Assembly: GCA_024234975.1 (NCBI GenBank)
Contig: JACKNH010000009.1
Location: 1-64,000 of the forward strand
Direction: 5' to 3'
Length of the DNA stretch: 64,000 nt
Source of the DNA: Gammaproteobacteria bacterium
GTDB taxonomy: Bacteria; Pseudomonadota; Gammaproteobacteria; Ga0077536
The notes beneath the pieces are model-generated. The model was not told the origin of the DNA and ran no database searches. It saw nothing but the letters and a program-made list of their open reading frames with translations. Shown here in pieces: positions 44,560 to 53,218 of this stretch (position 1 is the first letter of the stretch; each line of letters opens with the position of its first letter). Both the position numbers and the translations under genes were made by a program.

Positions 44560-45810
44560 TCAACTTGCTGCCGGCCGCGCATTCTGCTGAACGAAACGTG
44601 CCGGCCTGAACCACAGCGCGAACGCCAATCCTGCCAGCAGTGCGATCAGCGCGGGCACCAGCCATATCGTCCGCCAGTCGTGACCACCCTCAGGCATCGC
44701 GTTCATCCGGTATACGAAATTGGCGAAGTTCGAGCCCAGCACCACCCCGACGCCCATGTTGATGGTTACCAGGAATGATTGCGCACGCGCCCGCAATGCC
44801 GGCTCGAAGTTCTCATCCACGTAGATCTGTCCGGCAACAAAGAAAAAGTCGTAGCACACACCGTGCAGCATCACGGCGGTTACCAGCATGGCGAAATCGC
44901 CACCACTCTGATCAAATCCATAACCGAACAGGAGGTAGCGTACCGACCACGCCAACATGCCGATCACCAGCACGCCTTTTACACCGAACCGACGCAGAAA
45001 CATCGGCAATGACAGCAGCAGGACGAATTCGGAAACCTGGCCCAATGTCTGGATCGCGGCGGGTTCCACCCGGTGACCGAAAATGTCGGCATGCAGATTC
45101 ACTGCCGAGAGAAACGCATTTGAATACGTGTTGTAGAACGCCAACGGGATCAGGACTATCAGTACGCCGATGATGAAGATGGCGAAATTCCGCTCGCGCA
45201 TTTTCCCCATCATGTCGAACCCGAGCACGCTGCGCCAATCAGCATGGCTGCCTTTGCCGGCCGGCGGCGTGTCGGGCAGAGAGAAGGCGTAAAGCCCGAG
45301 TACGACGCCGGCGGCGCCGGCGATCTGCATGGGCAGGTGCGTTGCCGCCGCCCCTGGCATCGCGCCGATCAACAACCCGGCGACGATCCAGCCGGCGGTA
45401 CCGCACACGCGAATCGGCGGAAACTCCGCCGAACGGTCGGTAATACAACTCAATGCCACCGAATTCGCCAATGGGATGGTGGGTACGAAGAACAGGAAGT
45501 GCAGCAGTATAAGCGCGAGAAACAGATCGGGGGATGTCGTGATGCGGGCGGCAATGAACAGGATGACGCCGGAAGCAATGGCCAGCACGCCCAGCAGTTT
45601 CTGTGCGGACAGGTAGCGGTCGGCTACGGCGCCGAATACCAGTGTGGAGATGATGGCCGCGATGCCTTGCGTACCGTAGGCGGTGCCGATGATGGCGTCG
45701 AATTCGAGCCCCTCATGCATGTAGGTGCCCAGGGTCACGAACCAGGCACCGAACATGAAGTACTGCACGAACATCATCAGCGACAGCCGGATGCGGATTT
45801 GCAGTGACAT
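44560..45810 (-). CDS. MFS transporter, nucleoside:H+ symporter-like
   Basis: 416 residues with twelve predicted membrane segments. N-terminal RLSLMMFVQYFMFGAWFVTLG, GIAAIISTLVFGAVADRYL and C-terminal VMLHGVCYDFFFVAGQIYVD resemble the NupG/XapB-type nucleoside:H+ symporter group. The operon context (glucosidase, dioxygenase) suggests uptake of a glycoside, which would be consistent with the ribosylated substrates of known family members. Confidence 0.93.
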   Translation of the reverse strand: MSLQIRIRLSLMMFVQYFMFGAWFVTLGTYMHEGLEFDAIIGTAYGTQGIAAIISTLVFGAVADRYLSAQKLLGVLAIASGVILFIAARITTSPDLFLALILLHFLFFVPTIPLANSVALSCITDRSAEFPPIRVCGTAGWIVAGLLIGAMPGAAATHLPMQIAGAAGVVLGLYAFSLPDTPPAGKGSHADWRSVLGFDMMGKMRERNFAIFIIGVLIVLIPLAFYNTYSNAFLSAVNLHADIFGHRVEPAAIQTLGQVSEFVLLLSLPMFLRRFGVKGVLVIGMLAWSVRYLLFGYGFDQSGGDFAMLVTAVMLHGVCYDFFFVAGQIYVDENFEPALRARAQSFLVTINMGVGVVLGSNFANFVYRMNAMPEGGHDWRTIWLVPALIALLAGLAFALWFRPARFVQQNARPAAS

Positions 45811-45829
45811 GGGAATTCCCCCGCTACCG

Positions 45830-46660
45830 CTACCAGGCCTCGTCGTAAACGCGTGCTTCCTTGATCAATCCGTCCGCGCCGACCTCGTACGCTGCAACGC
45901 CGGCGTGCACGCGGTTGGTTGGATGATTCGGGTCGATGATGTTGAATTCCATCACCGTGGTAACGCCATCGGAAAAAATATTCAGCTTCTCGATATTGGC
46001 GCCGTGCTGACCGCCGCCGGCATTGCCGGCATCCCGATCGATGATGCCGAACATCTGTATCAGCACCGCGCGGATGGATTCCCTGCCTTCGTAGATGCCC
46101 ATGCCCAACCCTTCGCCCAGATCGGTGGATTCGCCATGCCCATCGAAACGACCATCGGGTGAGAAGGTATCGGCCTGGGCATTGGCGTCGCCATCGGACA
46201 AGGCGCGCTGGTAGCGGCCGACGATCGGCAGGAAAGCCTCGATGTGCTGGGGTACATCCAGGATACGGTTGCGCACGTGTTGCTCGCCATCCACCCGCGC
46301 CCGGCGATAATACAGACGCGTCTTTACCATCTTTTCGCCATTGAACTCGATGACGGCGACGACGTTCAGCAGCTTTTCCTTACCCTGTTTATCCAGTATC
46401 AATTCAAACTCGGCGCCGCAGAATCTTCCATCCGCGCCGATCGTTGAGTGTTCGAGCCTGACCGACCGGATTGTGGCAAGCTTTGCCGGCCCCCAGTTGC
46501 GCACCAGCGCTTCAAAACCGCCATCGATATGCCGGCCGGCAAACGGATCGTCGATATCGGCCGGGCCGCTGAACAGCGAACGGACGCTGTCCGGGGAACC
46601 GGTGACCAGGCCGTCGATCAGACGTTGGGCCATTTGTGTCTTCGAATCAGATGTGCTCAT
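45830..46660 (-). CDS. Two-domain SnoaL/NTF2-like protein
   Basis: 276 residues, no signal peptide. Two NTF2-fold modules: residues 8-125 (RLIDGLVTGSPDSVRSLFSG, VAVIEFNGEKMVKTRLYYR) and 140-276 (IVGRYQRALSDGDANAQADT, YEGRESIRAVL, FNIIDPNHPTNRVHAG). The GAGGGGAA site precedes ATG 46660. SnoaL-like proteins act as cyclases, isomerases, dehydratases or epoxide hydrolases; this one lies 20 bases upstream of the transporter gene and is clearly in its operon. Confidence 0.85.
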   Translation of the reverse strand: MSTSDSKTQMAQRLIDGLVTGSPDSVRSLFSGPADIDDPFAGRHIDGGFEALVRNWGPAKLATIRSVRLEHSTIGADGRFCGAEFELILDKQGKEKLLNVVAVIEFNGEKMVKTRLYYRRARVDGEQHVRNRILDVPQHIEAFLPIVGRYQRALSDGDANAQADTFSPDGRFDGHGESTDLGEGLGMGIYEGRESIRAVLIQMFGIIDRDAGNAGGGQHGANIEKLNIFSDGVTTVMEFNIIDPNHPTNRVHAGVAAYEVGADGLIKEARVYDEAW

Positions 46661-46723
46661 TGTTCAGTTCCCCTCTTTGAATTTATTGAGCGCCCGCGCA
46701 GGGCTCGAAAATGTGTGAATCTT

Positions 46724-48121
46724 CTATGGCAGCGCATTGTTCGCGATGACATCGTGATACCAGTCGAAACTCTGCTTGGGCGTGCGCTTGCCTGACGGGT
46801 AATCGATATAGACAAGGCCGAACCGCTTGGAGTAACCGAATCCCCACTCGAAGTTATCCATGAAACTCCAGGCCCAATAGCCGCGCAGTTTCACACCCTT
46901 GCCTGACGCCATCAATGCCGCCCTGAGATGGCCATCGAGATAGGCGACGCGCTCCGGATCCGATACCTTGCCTGCGGGATCGGGATAATCGGCGCATGAG
47001 GCGCCGTTCTCGCTGATATAGAGCGCGAGGCCGGGCGCATCGGCCGCCAGACGCAACAACAGGTCGGTCAGCCCGGCCGGTTCGATCATCCAGCCCATGT
47101 CGGTCTTGGCGCAGCCCGGCGGTTCAACATCGGTGAATGGCAGCCCAAGCGAAAACGGCGCGGCGAATCCTCCGGTCCATCCCTGCGCACGCGCCTCCCT
47201 GCTGTTGGCCGGATCACAGACATAGCGCGGGTGGTAGGTGTTGATCGAGAGGAAATCCAGCGGTGCGGCGATGCGCGCCAGATCACCGTCCTGGACAAGC
47301 ACCCCGTCCTGCCAGCGCTCGTGTAATTGGCCCATGTCAGCTGGATAGGCGCCATGCACCAGGGGATTCAGAAACGACGCATTGAGTTGCATATCTGCCA
47401 GCGCCGCTGCGTGTACATCCTCGGCGTGGTCCGACCATGGATAGATATGGCTCATGTTCAAAGCAATGCCGACTTGCGCCGCCGGGTCTGCGCTGCGGAT
47501 CGCTGCCATGCCCGCAGCGTGGGCAAGTAACAGGTGGTGGTGCGCGGCCGCGGCTTGCGCAGGATCTGAAATGCCCGGTGCGTGCAGCCCCAGCGCGTAG
47601 CCCAGATAGGCGATGACCCAGGGTTCATTGATCGTCGTCCACATCGGAACGCGACCGGCGAAGTGTCGGGCGAGCTTCGCGGCATAATCAGCGAAAGCGT
47701 CAACGATGGCGCGATTTGCCCAGCCACCGATATCCTGCAGCGGCTGCGGCAGATCCCAGTGGTACAGCGTTGGGACAGGTTTGATGCCGCGCTGAATCAG
47801 TCCGTCGACGACGCGATCATAAAAGGCGAGGCCTTCTTCATTCGCCACGCCCGTGCCTTGCGGTTGAACACGCGGCCATGCGATCGAAAAGCGGTAGACA
47901 TCGACACCCAGCCGGGCCAGCAGGTCGAGATCCTCGTCCAGCCGGTGGAAGTGATCGCAGGCGATATCGCCGGTATCGCCGTGGAAGACCTTGCCCGGCG
48001 TATGACTGAAGGTGTCCCAGATCGAACTGCCGCGCCCGCCAACGTTTACCGCACCTTCGATTTGATACGACGAAGTGGATACGCCCCAGGAGAAGCCTTC
48101 CGGGAACTTCGTGCCAGTCAT
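46724..48121 (-). CDS. GH1 family beta-glucosidase
   Basis: 465 residues from ATG 48121 (AAGGAA upstream). Family signatures FPEGFSWGVSTSSYQIEGA at the start, acid/base Glu in TTINEPW and nucleophile Glu in YISENGAS, and WSFMDNFEWGFGYSKRFGL near the end, so it is a complete GH1 barrel. No signal peptide: it acts on substrate taken into the cytoplasm. Neighbours are the MFS transporter and the C=C-cleaving dioxygenase. Confidence 0.96.
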   Translation of the reverse strand: MTGTKFPEGFSWGVSTSSYQIEGAVNVGGRGSSIWDTFSHTPGKVFHGDTGDIACDHFHRLDEDLDLLARLGVDVYRFSIAWPRVQPQGTGVANEEGLAFYDRVVDGLIQRGIKPVPTLYHWDLPQPLQDIGGWANRAIVDAFADYAAKLARHFAGRVPMWTTINEPWVIAYLGYALGLHAPGISDPAQAAAAHHHLLLAHAAGMAAIRSADPAAQVGIALNMSHIYPWSDHAEDVHAAALADMQLNASFLNPLVHGAYPADMGQLHERWQDGVLVQDGDLARIAAPLDFLSINTYHPRYVCDPANSREARAQGWTGGFAAPFSLGLPFTDVEPPGCAKTDMGWMIEPAGLTDLLLRLAADAPGLALYISENGASCADYPDPAGKVSDPERVAYLDGHLRAALMASGKGVKLRGYWAWSFMDNFEWGFGYSKRFGLVYIDYPSGKRTPKQSFDWYHDVIANNALP

Positions 48122-48149
48122 GATGATGTTCCTTGTTTGCCTGTGCGCA

Positions 48150-48719
48150 TCAATCCAGCGGCGCAATGCCGTATTGGGCCGGATGCGTCACGGGATTGAT
48201 GTAGGGTTGCGTACCGCGGCCCGCGGCCTGTTCATTGAAGGTACGGCGCGATGCGTAAAACCACTCACCGTTGATCCGGACCAGCTCGTCAACGTAGTGG
48301 CCGTAGGAGTTGACCACTGGCGGCGTGCCACGCACTGCCATCCAGTAAGCCTGGGACACGGCGCGGCCGCCGTCAGTGGAGATGTCGATCACCATCGAAG
48401 TGACGAAATGCTGATTATGGGCGTTGCCCTGGCCGGTCTCGCCGGGCTTCAGCTGCGCCATTTCGCGCTCGCGGATGCTGTTCACCATGGCGGCAATGGC
48501 CTCGCGTCCCACGGCCTGACCACCGCCGTAATTCAGTACGCCATCCGGCGCGAACGTCGCTGCGTAGGCTTCACCATCGCGCCAGTCCAGCGCAAAGATG
48601 TAGTGATAAGCCAGGCTCTCGATATCGGCCCGCTCCTGCGCGGTCGGGTTGCGGGCGTCCGCCGGCAACACGCAGAACAACAAGGTGAAGGCAACTGCAG
48701 CGTTGATCAGGATTCTCAT
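48150..48719 (-). CDS. Exported SnoaL/NTF2-like protein
   Basis: 189 residues. Sec signal (NAAVAFTLLFCVLPADA). Single SnoaL domain (IESLAYHYIFALDWRDGEAY, FAPDGVLNYGGGQAVGREA, INGEWFYASRRTF). It is the first gene of the minus-strand group ending at the 41795 terminator, 28 bases before the glucosidase start. It resembles the larger SnoaL cluster at 53219-56701 in type but lacks their PNPVTG tail. Confidence 0.88.
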   Translation of the reverse strand: MRILINAAVAFTLLFCVLPADARNPTAQERADIESLAYHYIFALDWRDGEAYAATFAPDGVLNYGGGQAVGREAIAAMVNSIREREMAQLKPGETGQGNAHNQHFVTSMVIDISTDGGRAVSQAYWMAVRGTPPVVNSYGHYVDELVRINGEWFYASRRTFNEQAAGRGTQPYINPVTHPAQYGIAPLD

Positions 48720-48909
48720 CGGTGGCTCTCCGGAAATTGGCGGGTTCGTTGAATCGGTATCGAAGCACGCTGCTATCGGCTGCGATCAGTTCGTGGCTCA
48801 ACGCCTGCGAGCCCATGGGTACCGGATACTGCGGAATGAAATGGTTCAGGTCCGCGGGAATCATCCAGTCAGTGAACACCTGGCGCGCGCACTGTTCGAC
48901 GCATTTCAT
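48571..48909 (-). CDS. Possible short gene of unknown function (doubtful)
   Basis: 112 codons starting at ATG 48909, with GGGGGGATC just upstream. Its first 63 codons (48720-48909, starting MKCVEQCARQVFTDWMIPAD) lie in otherwise empty DNA and have a GC-rich third position like a real gene. The rest overlaps the SnoaL gene in another frame and is probably not translated usefully. It may be the remnant of a truncated gene. I do not recognise the family. Confidence 0.25.
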   Translation of the reverse strand: MKCVEQCARQVFTDWMIPADLNHFIPQYPVPMGSQALSHELIAADSSVLRYRFNEPANFRRATDENPDQRCSCLHLVVLRVAGGRPQPDRAGAGRYREPGLSLHLCAGLARW

Positions 48910-49342
48910 TGATCCCCCCGGAATCTCCGCGTCGCGTCCCTGCGGTGTTCGCTATCGTCGGGGGAGTCTATGCGGGGGGTATAGCGGTTGTAAACGAAGC
49001 GCATTGTCGCAAATCTCCTGCGACGCTTTTCACGGGCCTTCCGCAGACTCCACAGCCTGCCCAGCCTCGCTTTTTGCAGCGCACCACCCTGCAGAAAGAC
49101 GATGTGGAACGTCCTGCCCGCTGGCACGCGGCTGGGTCTTCAGCCAATGGCTTATACCGAGCATCCCCTGTTTGCGGGATGCGACGTACTTCCTTCATTT
49201 GCGAAACTGACTGGCCAACAGGCTGAGACATTTCGATGCCTGCGCAGAGATACGAGGTGTGCGGACGGTGACTTGCCCGACTCCCAGCCGCCTCGTGGTC
49301 ACGAACTTCAAAAACCAAAACAACAATCACGGACGGTATTCC
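48720..49342. other. Intergenic region upstream of two divergent genes
   Basis: 623 bases between the SnoaL start (minus strand) and the VPLPA-CTERM start (plus strand). It holds the doubtful short frame at 48720-48909, and promoters for both flanking genes presumably lie here, but I cannot point to convincing -35/-10 pairs. No RNA gene was recognised. Confidence 0.45.
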
Positions 49343-50029
49343 ATGCGAGCGAATGTTCTTACCCGAGTCATCCCGTTGGTACTACTGGCGGCCACCGCCA
49401 CCCATGCGTCCGCAGCGCTGGTGGGCATCAAAGGCGTCGGTACTGTAATTGCGGTTCAGGACGATCCGTCAGTCACCGCTCTGAATCCCGGCATCACACC
49501 CGGAATGGATTTGACCGTCACCTACTTCTTTGACGATAGCGTTGGCAATTCGAGTCTTGACCCCAGTCGTTTCGTCGCTGATAGCGCTATTGCATCGGTG
49601 ACCATCGTTACCGGCGGCAACACGTACACGTTCGACATGGCTCCGCCGCTGTCAACCAACCTTATCTACACGGTCAATGATGAGTTTTCACCTGCTGGGG
49701 CAAACGATGGCGGGGGATACTACGTCAGCCGCAGCGATGGATTTCAGGTTTCGTATGCCAGAATATTTCTCTCCGGCGCGTCATCCGTCTTGAGTTCGCC
49801 AGTGTTTCCGACGCCTGACGTGATGAATGCCTTCCAAAATCGTAACTTCGAATTCAACGTGGACCTCCAACTCGGGCCAGCCGGAATCTTTACCGACCGG
49901 GTGTCCGCCAGTATCACCGAATTCACCTATGTCGCACCAGTACCGCTACCTGCAGCGCTACCGCTGCTTGCCAGTGCATTTTGCACGGCCGCTGCCTGGG
50001 TACGCTTCGGGCGTCGGCGCGAGGGCTGA
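49343..50029 (+). CDS. VPLPA-CTERM sorting-domain exported protein
   Basis: 228 residues from ATG 49343. Sec signal (VIPLVLLAATATHASAA), a beta-rich middle (GKGVGTVIAV-like, MDLTVTYFFDD, ITGGNTYTF-like strands) and a C-terminal tripartite tail: VPLPAALPLLASA, a hydrophobic stretch and FGRRREG. This is the VPLPA variant of PEP-CTERM, recognised by an exosortase. No exosortase gene is in the window. Its neighbour on the right is the inverted repeat element. Confidence 0.88.
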   Translation: MRANVLTRVIPLVLLAATATHASAALVGIKGVGTVIAVQDDPSVTALNPGITPGMDLTVTYFFDDSVGNSSLDPSRFVADSAIASVTIVTGGNTYTFDMAPPLSTNLIYTVNDEFSPAGANDGGGYYVSRSDGFQVSYARIFLSGASSVLSSPVFPTPDVMNAFQNRNFEFNVDLQLGPAGIFTDRVSASITEFTYVAPVPLPAALPLLASAFCTAAAWVRFGRRREG

Positions 50030-50140
50030 GCCTGGGCTGATCAAGCTATGGGGTGTCGTGCACAAGGACGCGCCGATGCCCCTCTTAGTTGGTTCTTCAC
50101 CCAACTCCGGGAAAGTCAGAACGGGCTTTGTCTTACTGCG

Positions 50141-50248
50141 CCGTCTTTCCGGACGCGCCCGCGAAGGGGGCGCGAGCCGGAATCCATGCGGCTTGGAGCG
50201 AGGCCCTATGGATCCCGGGTCACCGCTGCGCGGCGCCCGGGATGACGG
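50141..50248 (-). repeat. Dispersed 108-bp repeat, copy 3 (inverted)
   Basis: Read on the minus strand it runs CGTCATCCCGGGCGCCGCGC to GTCCGGAAAGACG, the same order as copies 1 and 2 at 8193 and 8366. It is more diverged, mostly by single base changes, while the central CATAGGGCCT and GCATGGATTCCGG parts are kept. Confidence 0.9.
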
Positions 50249-50255
50249 GAAAAGT

Positions 50256-50315
50256 GGGCTGCGCGGTGTCGGGGATGACGAAAATAGAGGGGCTGCGCGG
50301 TGTTCGGGATGACAG
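50256..50315 (+). repeat. Two tail units of the dispersed repeat
   Basis: Two near-identical units, GGGCTGCGCGGTGTCGGGG plus ATGACG and GGGCTGCGCGGTGTTCGGG plus ATGACAG. Each repeats the terminal GCTGCGCGGTGTCCGGGATGACG-like end of the 108-bp element. The same tail, in the opposite orientation, lies before copy 2 near 8347-8369. Confidence 0.75.
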
Positions 50316-50385
50316 AAAAAAATTGCATCAACCCGTAGTCGCCCCTGATTTCCATATCTGGCGCCCGGTGTTGCCGATGTTCCGC

Positions 50386-51045
50386 CTATTTGAGCGACGG
50401 CAGCGTTTCCTCGCCCGGCATCGCCCGTTCGTCGACCGCGATCGCGAAATACCCGCTGACGGCGTACGTGTTCATCACCGCCACCATATCCATCGCGCCA
50501 CGTTGCCCCCAATACTTTTCGACTTTGGCGAAGGTGGCTGAATCGACCTTGCGGTCATCGTACAGTTGCCGACCGAAGCCGATGATCGCTGCATCCTTGT
50601 CATCGATGCCGACGGGCGCGGCGCCGGTCCTGACGATGTTGATCACGTTGTCATCGATACCCGCGCGGCGTGCGGCCGCCAGGTGCGCGTTCCATTCCAG
50701 GTGGTAGTTGGTCGCCCGGCAGGCCACCAGGATGGCAAGTTCACGCGCATGAGCATCCAGTGTGCCGCCCACTGCCGCGTTATGCAGATCAAGTAACGCC
50801 AGGCCAACGCCCGAGTTGTAGGCGGCGAAGGCCAGCGGTCCATTCAACTTGCCATCGTCGGTCTTGAAGATTTCATAGATCTTGCGGCTGTTGTCATCCA
50901 GCGCAGACGCAGGCAGGTACGCAAGCCTTGCATGCGATTGCGGGTCGAGCCCCGCTGCTGTGCTGGACTGGGCGCCGGCAAGGCTGCTTGCACCTATGGC
51001 AATTGACAACACTGCCGTCCGGGACAGGATCACAAATTGATTCAT
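50386..51045 (-). CDS. Exported carboxymuconolactone decarboxylase-like protein
   Basis: 219 residues. Sec signal (AVLSIAIGASSLAGA). CMD/AhpD fold: HARELAILVACRATNYHLEW, NAHLAAARRAGI and TGAAPVGIDDKDAAIIGFGR. The AhpD CxxC is absent (only one Cys in ACRATNYH), so peroxidase-reductase chemistry is unlikely. An E-W-x-x-H variant is common in catabolic clusters; known CMD chemistry is decarboxylation of lactones. It is the last gene of the 50386-56701 group, 87 bases after hflC. Confidence 0.92.
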   Translation of the reverse strand: MNQFVILSRTAVLSIAIGASSLAGAQSSTAAGLDPQSHARLAYLPASALDDNSRKIYEIFKTDDGKLNGPLAFAAYNSGVGLALLDLHNAAVGGTLDAHARELAILVACRATNYHLEWNAHLAAARRAGIDDNVINIVRTGAAPVGIDDKDAAIIGFGRQLYDDRKVDSATFAKVEKYWGQRGAMDMVAVMNTYAVSGYFAIAVDERAMPGEETLPSLK

Positions 51046-51132
51046 TGCATTTCGCTCCGAGGGAATTACGCGGATTCGAATCGCGCACCGCAGTTGCCGC
51101 GGACAACTGCGGCGGCGCTGGTCTTTGCTGGT

Positions 51133-52116
51133 CTACTCTGATTCGCTGCCGGACGCCCGGCGCAGGAACTGGAACAGATCACTGCTGCTGGAAAACACCA
51201 GGGTGCTGTCGCGGTCGACTATGGCCTTGTAAGTCTCCATCGTTTTCAGGAACTGGTAGAGATCGGCCGCTTCCGGTGTCTGGTTGTAAGCACCGGCGTA
51301 GATTTCCGTTGCCTGCGCATCTGCGGCGCCACGAATCTCCTGCACGGCGCGATAAGCTTCGGATTCTATTTCGGCCAGATCGCGTTCCTTGCGGCCGAGA
51401 ATCTTCGCCGCTTCGCCCTCACCTTCCGAGCGGAAGCGCGCCGCGATCTGCTGCCGCTCCGAAATCATGCGTTCATAGATTTTTTCAACCACGCTGGGGT
51501 TGTAGTTGATGCGCTTGAAACGGACATCGAGCAATTCAATACCGAATTCCGCCAGCTTGATCTTGGCCGCCGCCATGATCTCCTGCTCGATTCGTTTGCG
51601 ACCCTTGGTGATGTCATGCAGTGTGCTGACCTCCGATGGCGTACCGCCGCCATCCAACGCGTCGCTGACGGCTGGCTGTCTGCCCTGGGTGGTGCGGATG
51701 ATCTCGATGAGGTCATGCTTGGCCACTGCGTTGCGTGTTTCACTGCCGAGGATGTCTTCCAGCCGTGATTGGGCACTGCGTTCATCACGCAGACGACGGA
51801 AATATTCCAGCGGATTGGTGATACGCCAACGACCATAGGTATCAACCGAGATGTACAGCTTGTCCTTGGTCGGCATTTCGGTCCGTTGACCGTCCCATTC
51901 CAGGATGCGCTTCTCGATCCGGTTCACATCCTGCACAAACGGCATTTTGAAATGCAGGCCGGCGTCGACCACCGGCTCACCTATCGGCCTGCCGAATTGG
52001 GTGATGATGACCTGGTCGGTCTCGGAAACCGTATAGACCGCGCCGGAGACCACCATCAGCACTGCCACCACGATGGCCCAGAACACTGCGGTCACAATTG
52101 CGCCAACGCTATTCAT
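51133..52116 (-). CDS. hflC: HflC-like prohibitin/SPFH protein
   Basis: 327 residues from ATG 52116, six bases after GGAGGA; an ATG two codons earlier is too close to that site. N-terminal membrane helix (VTAVFWAIVVAVLMVVSGAV), then the SPFH domain (VSETDQVIITQFGRPIGEPV, RRLRDERSAQSRLEDILGSE) and the coiled-coil region (AARFRSEGEGEAAKILGRKE), ending DLFQFLRRASGSESE. HflK and HflC form a large ring on the inner membrane that encloses FtsH protease; most of the protein is periplasmic. The start overlaps the hflK stop. Confidence 0.95.
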   Translation of the reverse strand: MNSVGAIVTAVFWAIVVAVLMVVSGAVYTVSETDQVIITQFGRPIGEPVVDAGLHFKMPFVQDVNRIEKRILEWDGQRTEMPTKDKLYISVDTYGRWRITNPLEYFRRLRDERSAQSRLEDILGSETRNAVAKHDLIEIIRTTQGRQPAVSDALDGGGTPSEVSTLHDITKGRKRIEQEIMAAAKIKLAEFGIELLDVRFKRINYNPSVVEKIYERMISERQQIAARFRSEGEGEAAKILGRKERDLAEIESEAYRAVQEIRGAADAQATEIYAGAYNQTPEAADLYQFLKTMETYKAIVDRDSTLVFSSSSDLFQFLRRASGSESE

Positions 52117-53101
52117 TGCCATTCCTCCGCGCCGCGCCGGTACCCTTCAAATCCAGAAATGGCAGTACGCCGCTGGCCGCCTCGTCGAGAACCACTTTAT
52201 TGCGAACCTGCGGCAGAATCTCGGCCATGGTCTCCAGGTACAGACGCCGCCGGGTCACCTCGGGCGCCTTGGTGTATTCGGCGTAAAGCAGGTTGAACGC
52301 AGCGATATCGCCCTGGGCTTCATTGATGCGCTGCTTCGCGTACCCTTCGGCGGCGCTGATGCGCTGGGCGGCTTCGCCGCGCGCCCGCGGGATCGCCTTG
52401 TTGTATTCACCGTTGGCGACATTGATGGCGCGCTCGCGCTCCTGCTGTGACTGATTGACCTCGTTGAACGACGCTTGCACGCCCACGGGTGGATTGACGT
52501 TCTTCAACTGCACCTGGTCAATCTTGATGCCCATCTCGTATTCGGCGGCAAGCGTCTGCAGCTTCTGCAAGGCCTCGACCTCGATCTCCTGGCGACCGAT
52601 GGTGATCACTTCGTCGACCGTGCGATCACCCACCACTTCGCGCATGACGCTTTCCGAAGCATCACGCAGCGTGAGATCAGCATTGCGCACCTTGAACAGG
52701 TAGAGGTCCGGTCTTTCGATGCGATATTGCACCACCCATTCGACCAGCGCAGCATTGAGGTCGCCGGTGACCATCGACTTTTCCAGAGTCTGCTCACCGG
52801 TATCGGTATATTGCAGCGGATTGGTGGCGCCAATCGTGCCGAAACCGAATTCCTGCTTCAGCTGCCGCCTCACCGGCACCACGATGACGCGGTCCACACC
52901 GAGCGGAATCTTGAAATGCAGGCCCGGTGGCACGGTTTGCAGAAAGCGTCCGAAACGCAGTAACACACCTTCGGATTCGGCAGCCACGGTATAGAAGCTG
53001 CTCCACACCCCGACCACTGCTACCAGTAACACGACACCTGCAATTCCGCCACTGCGAAAACTGTTGGCGAAACGACGGCGGATGGGCACCACGTCATTCA
53101 T
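52109..53101 (-). CDS. hflK: HflK-like prohibitin/SPFH protein, compact
   Basis: 330 residues from ATG 53101 (AAGGA upstream). Membrane helix at about residues 18-40 (GIAGVVLLVAVVGVWSSFYTV), SPFH domain (AESEGVLLRFGRFLQTVPPG, KIPLGVDRVIVVPVRRQ), coiled coil (RARGEAAQRISAAEGYAKQR) and the terminal ASGVLPFLDL motif of HflK. Compared with the usual ~380-420-residue HflK it lacks the Gly/Pro-rich cytoplasmic N-terminal stretch. It is not next to hfq or hflX but follows five exported SnoaL genes, which is unusual. Confidence 0.95.
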   Translation of the reverse strand: MNDVVPIRRRFANSFRSGGIAGVVLLVAVVGVWSSFYTVAAESEGVLLRFGRFLQTVPPGLHFKIPLGVDRVIVVPVRRQLKQEFGFGTIGATNPLQYTDTGEQTLEKSMVTGDLNAALVEWVVQYRIERPDLYLFKVRNADLTLRDASESVMREVVGDRTVDEVITIGRQEIEVEALQKLQTLAAEYEMGIKIDQVQLKNVNPPVGVQASFNEVNQSQQERERAINVANGEYNKAIPRARGEAAQRISAAEGYAKQRINEAQGDIAAFNLLYAEYTKAPEVTRRRLYLETMAEILPQVRNKVVLDEAASGVLPFLDLKGTGAARRNGNE

Positions 53102-53218
53102 TGCGTACCGTCCTTGTTGCGAAACCGCCGCTGCACAAGACTGCAGCGGCACTGTATCAACACAAGCGGAAGCATGCGCTTATCTATTCCGCTCGACACG
53201 TTTACTCACCAGGACCGC

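Larger units (their letters stand above)
50030..50385. other. Intergenic region with repeat copy 3
   Basis: 356 bases between convergent genes, mostly occupied by the inverted copy of the dispersed repeat (50141-50248) and its two tail units (50256-50315). No gene seen. Confidence 0.8.
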
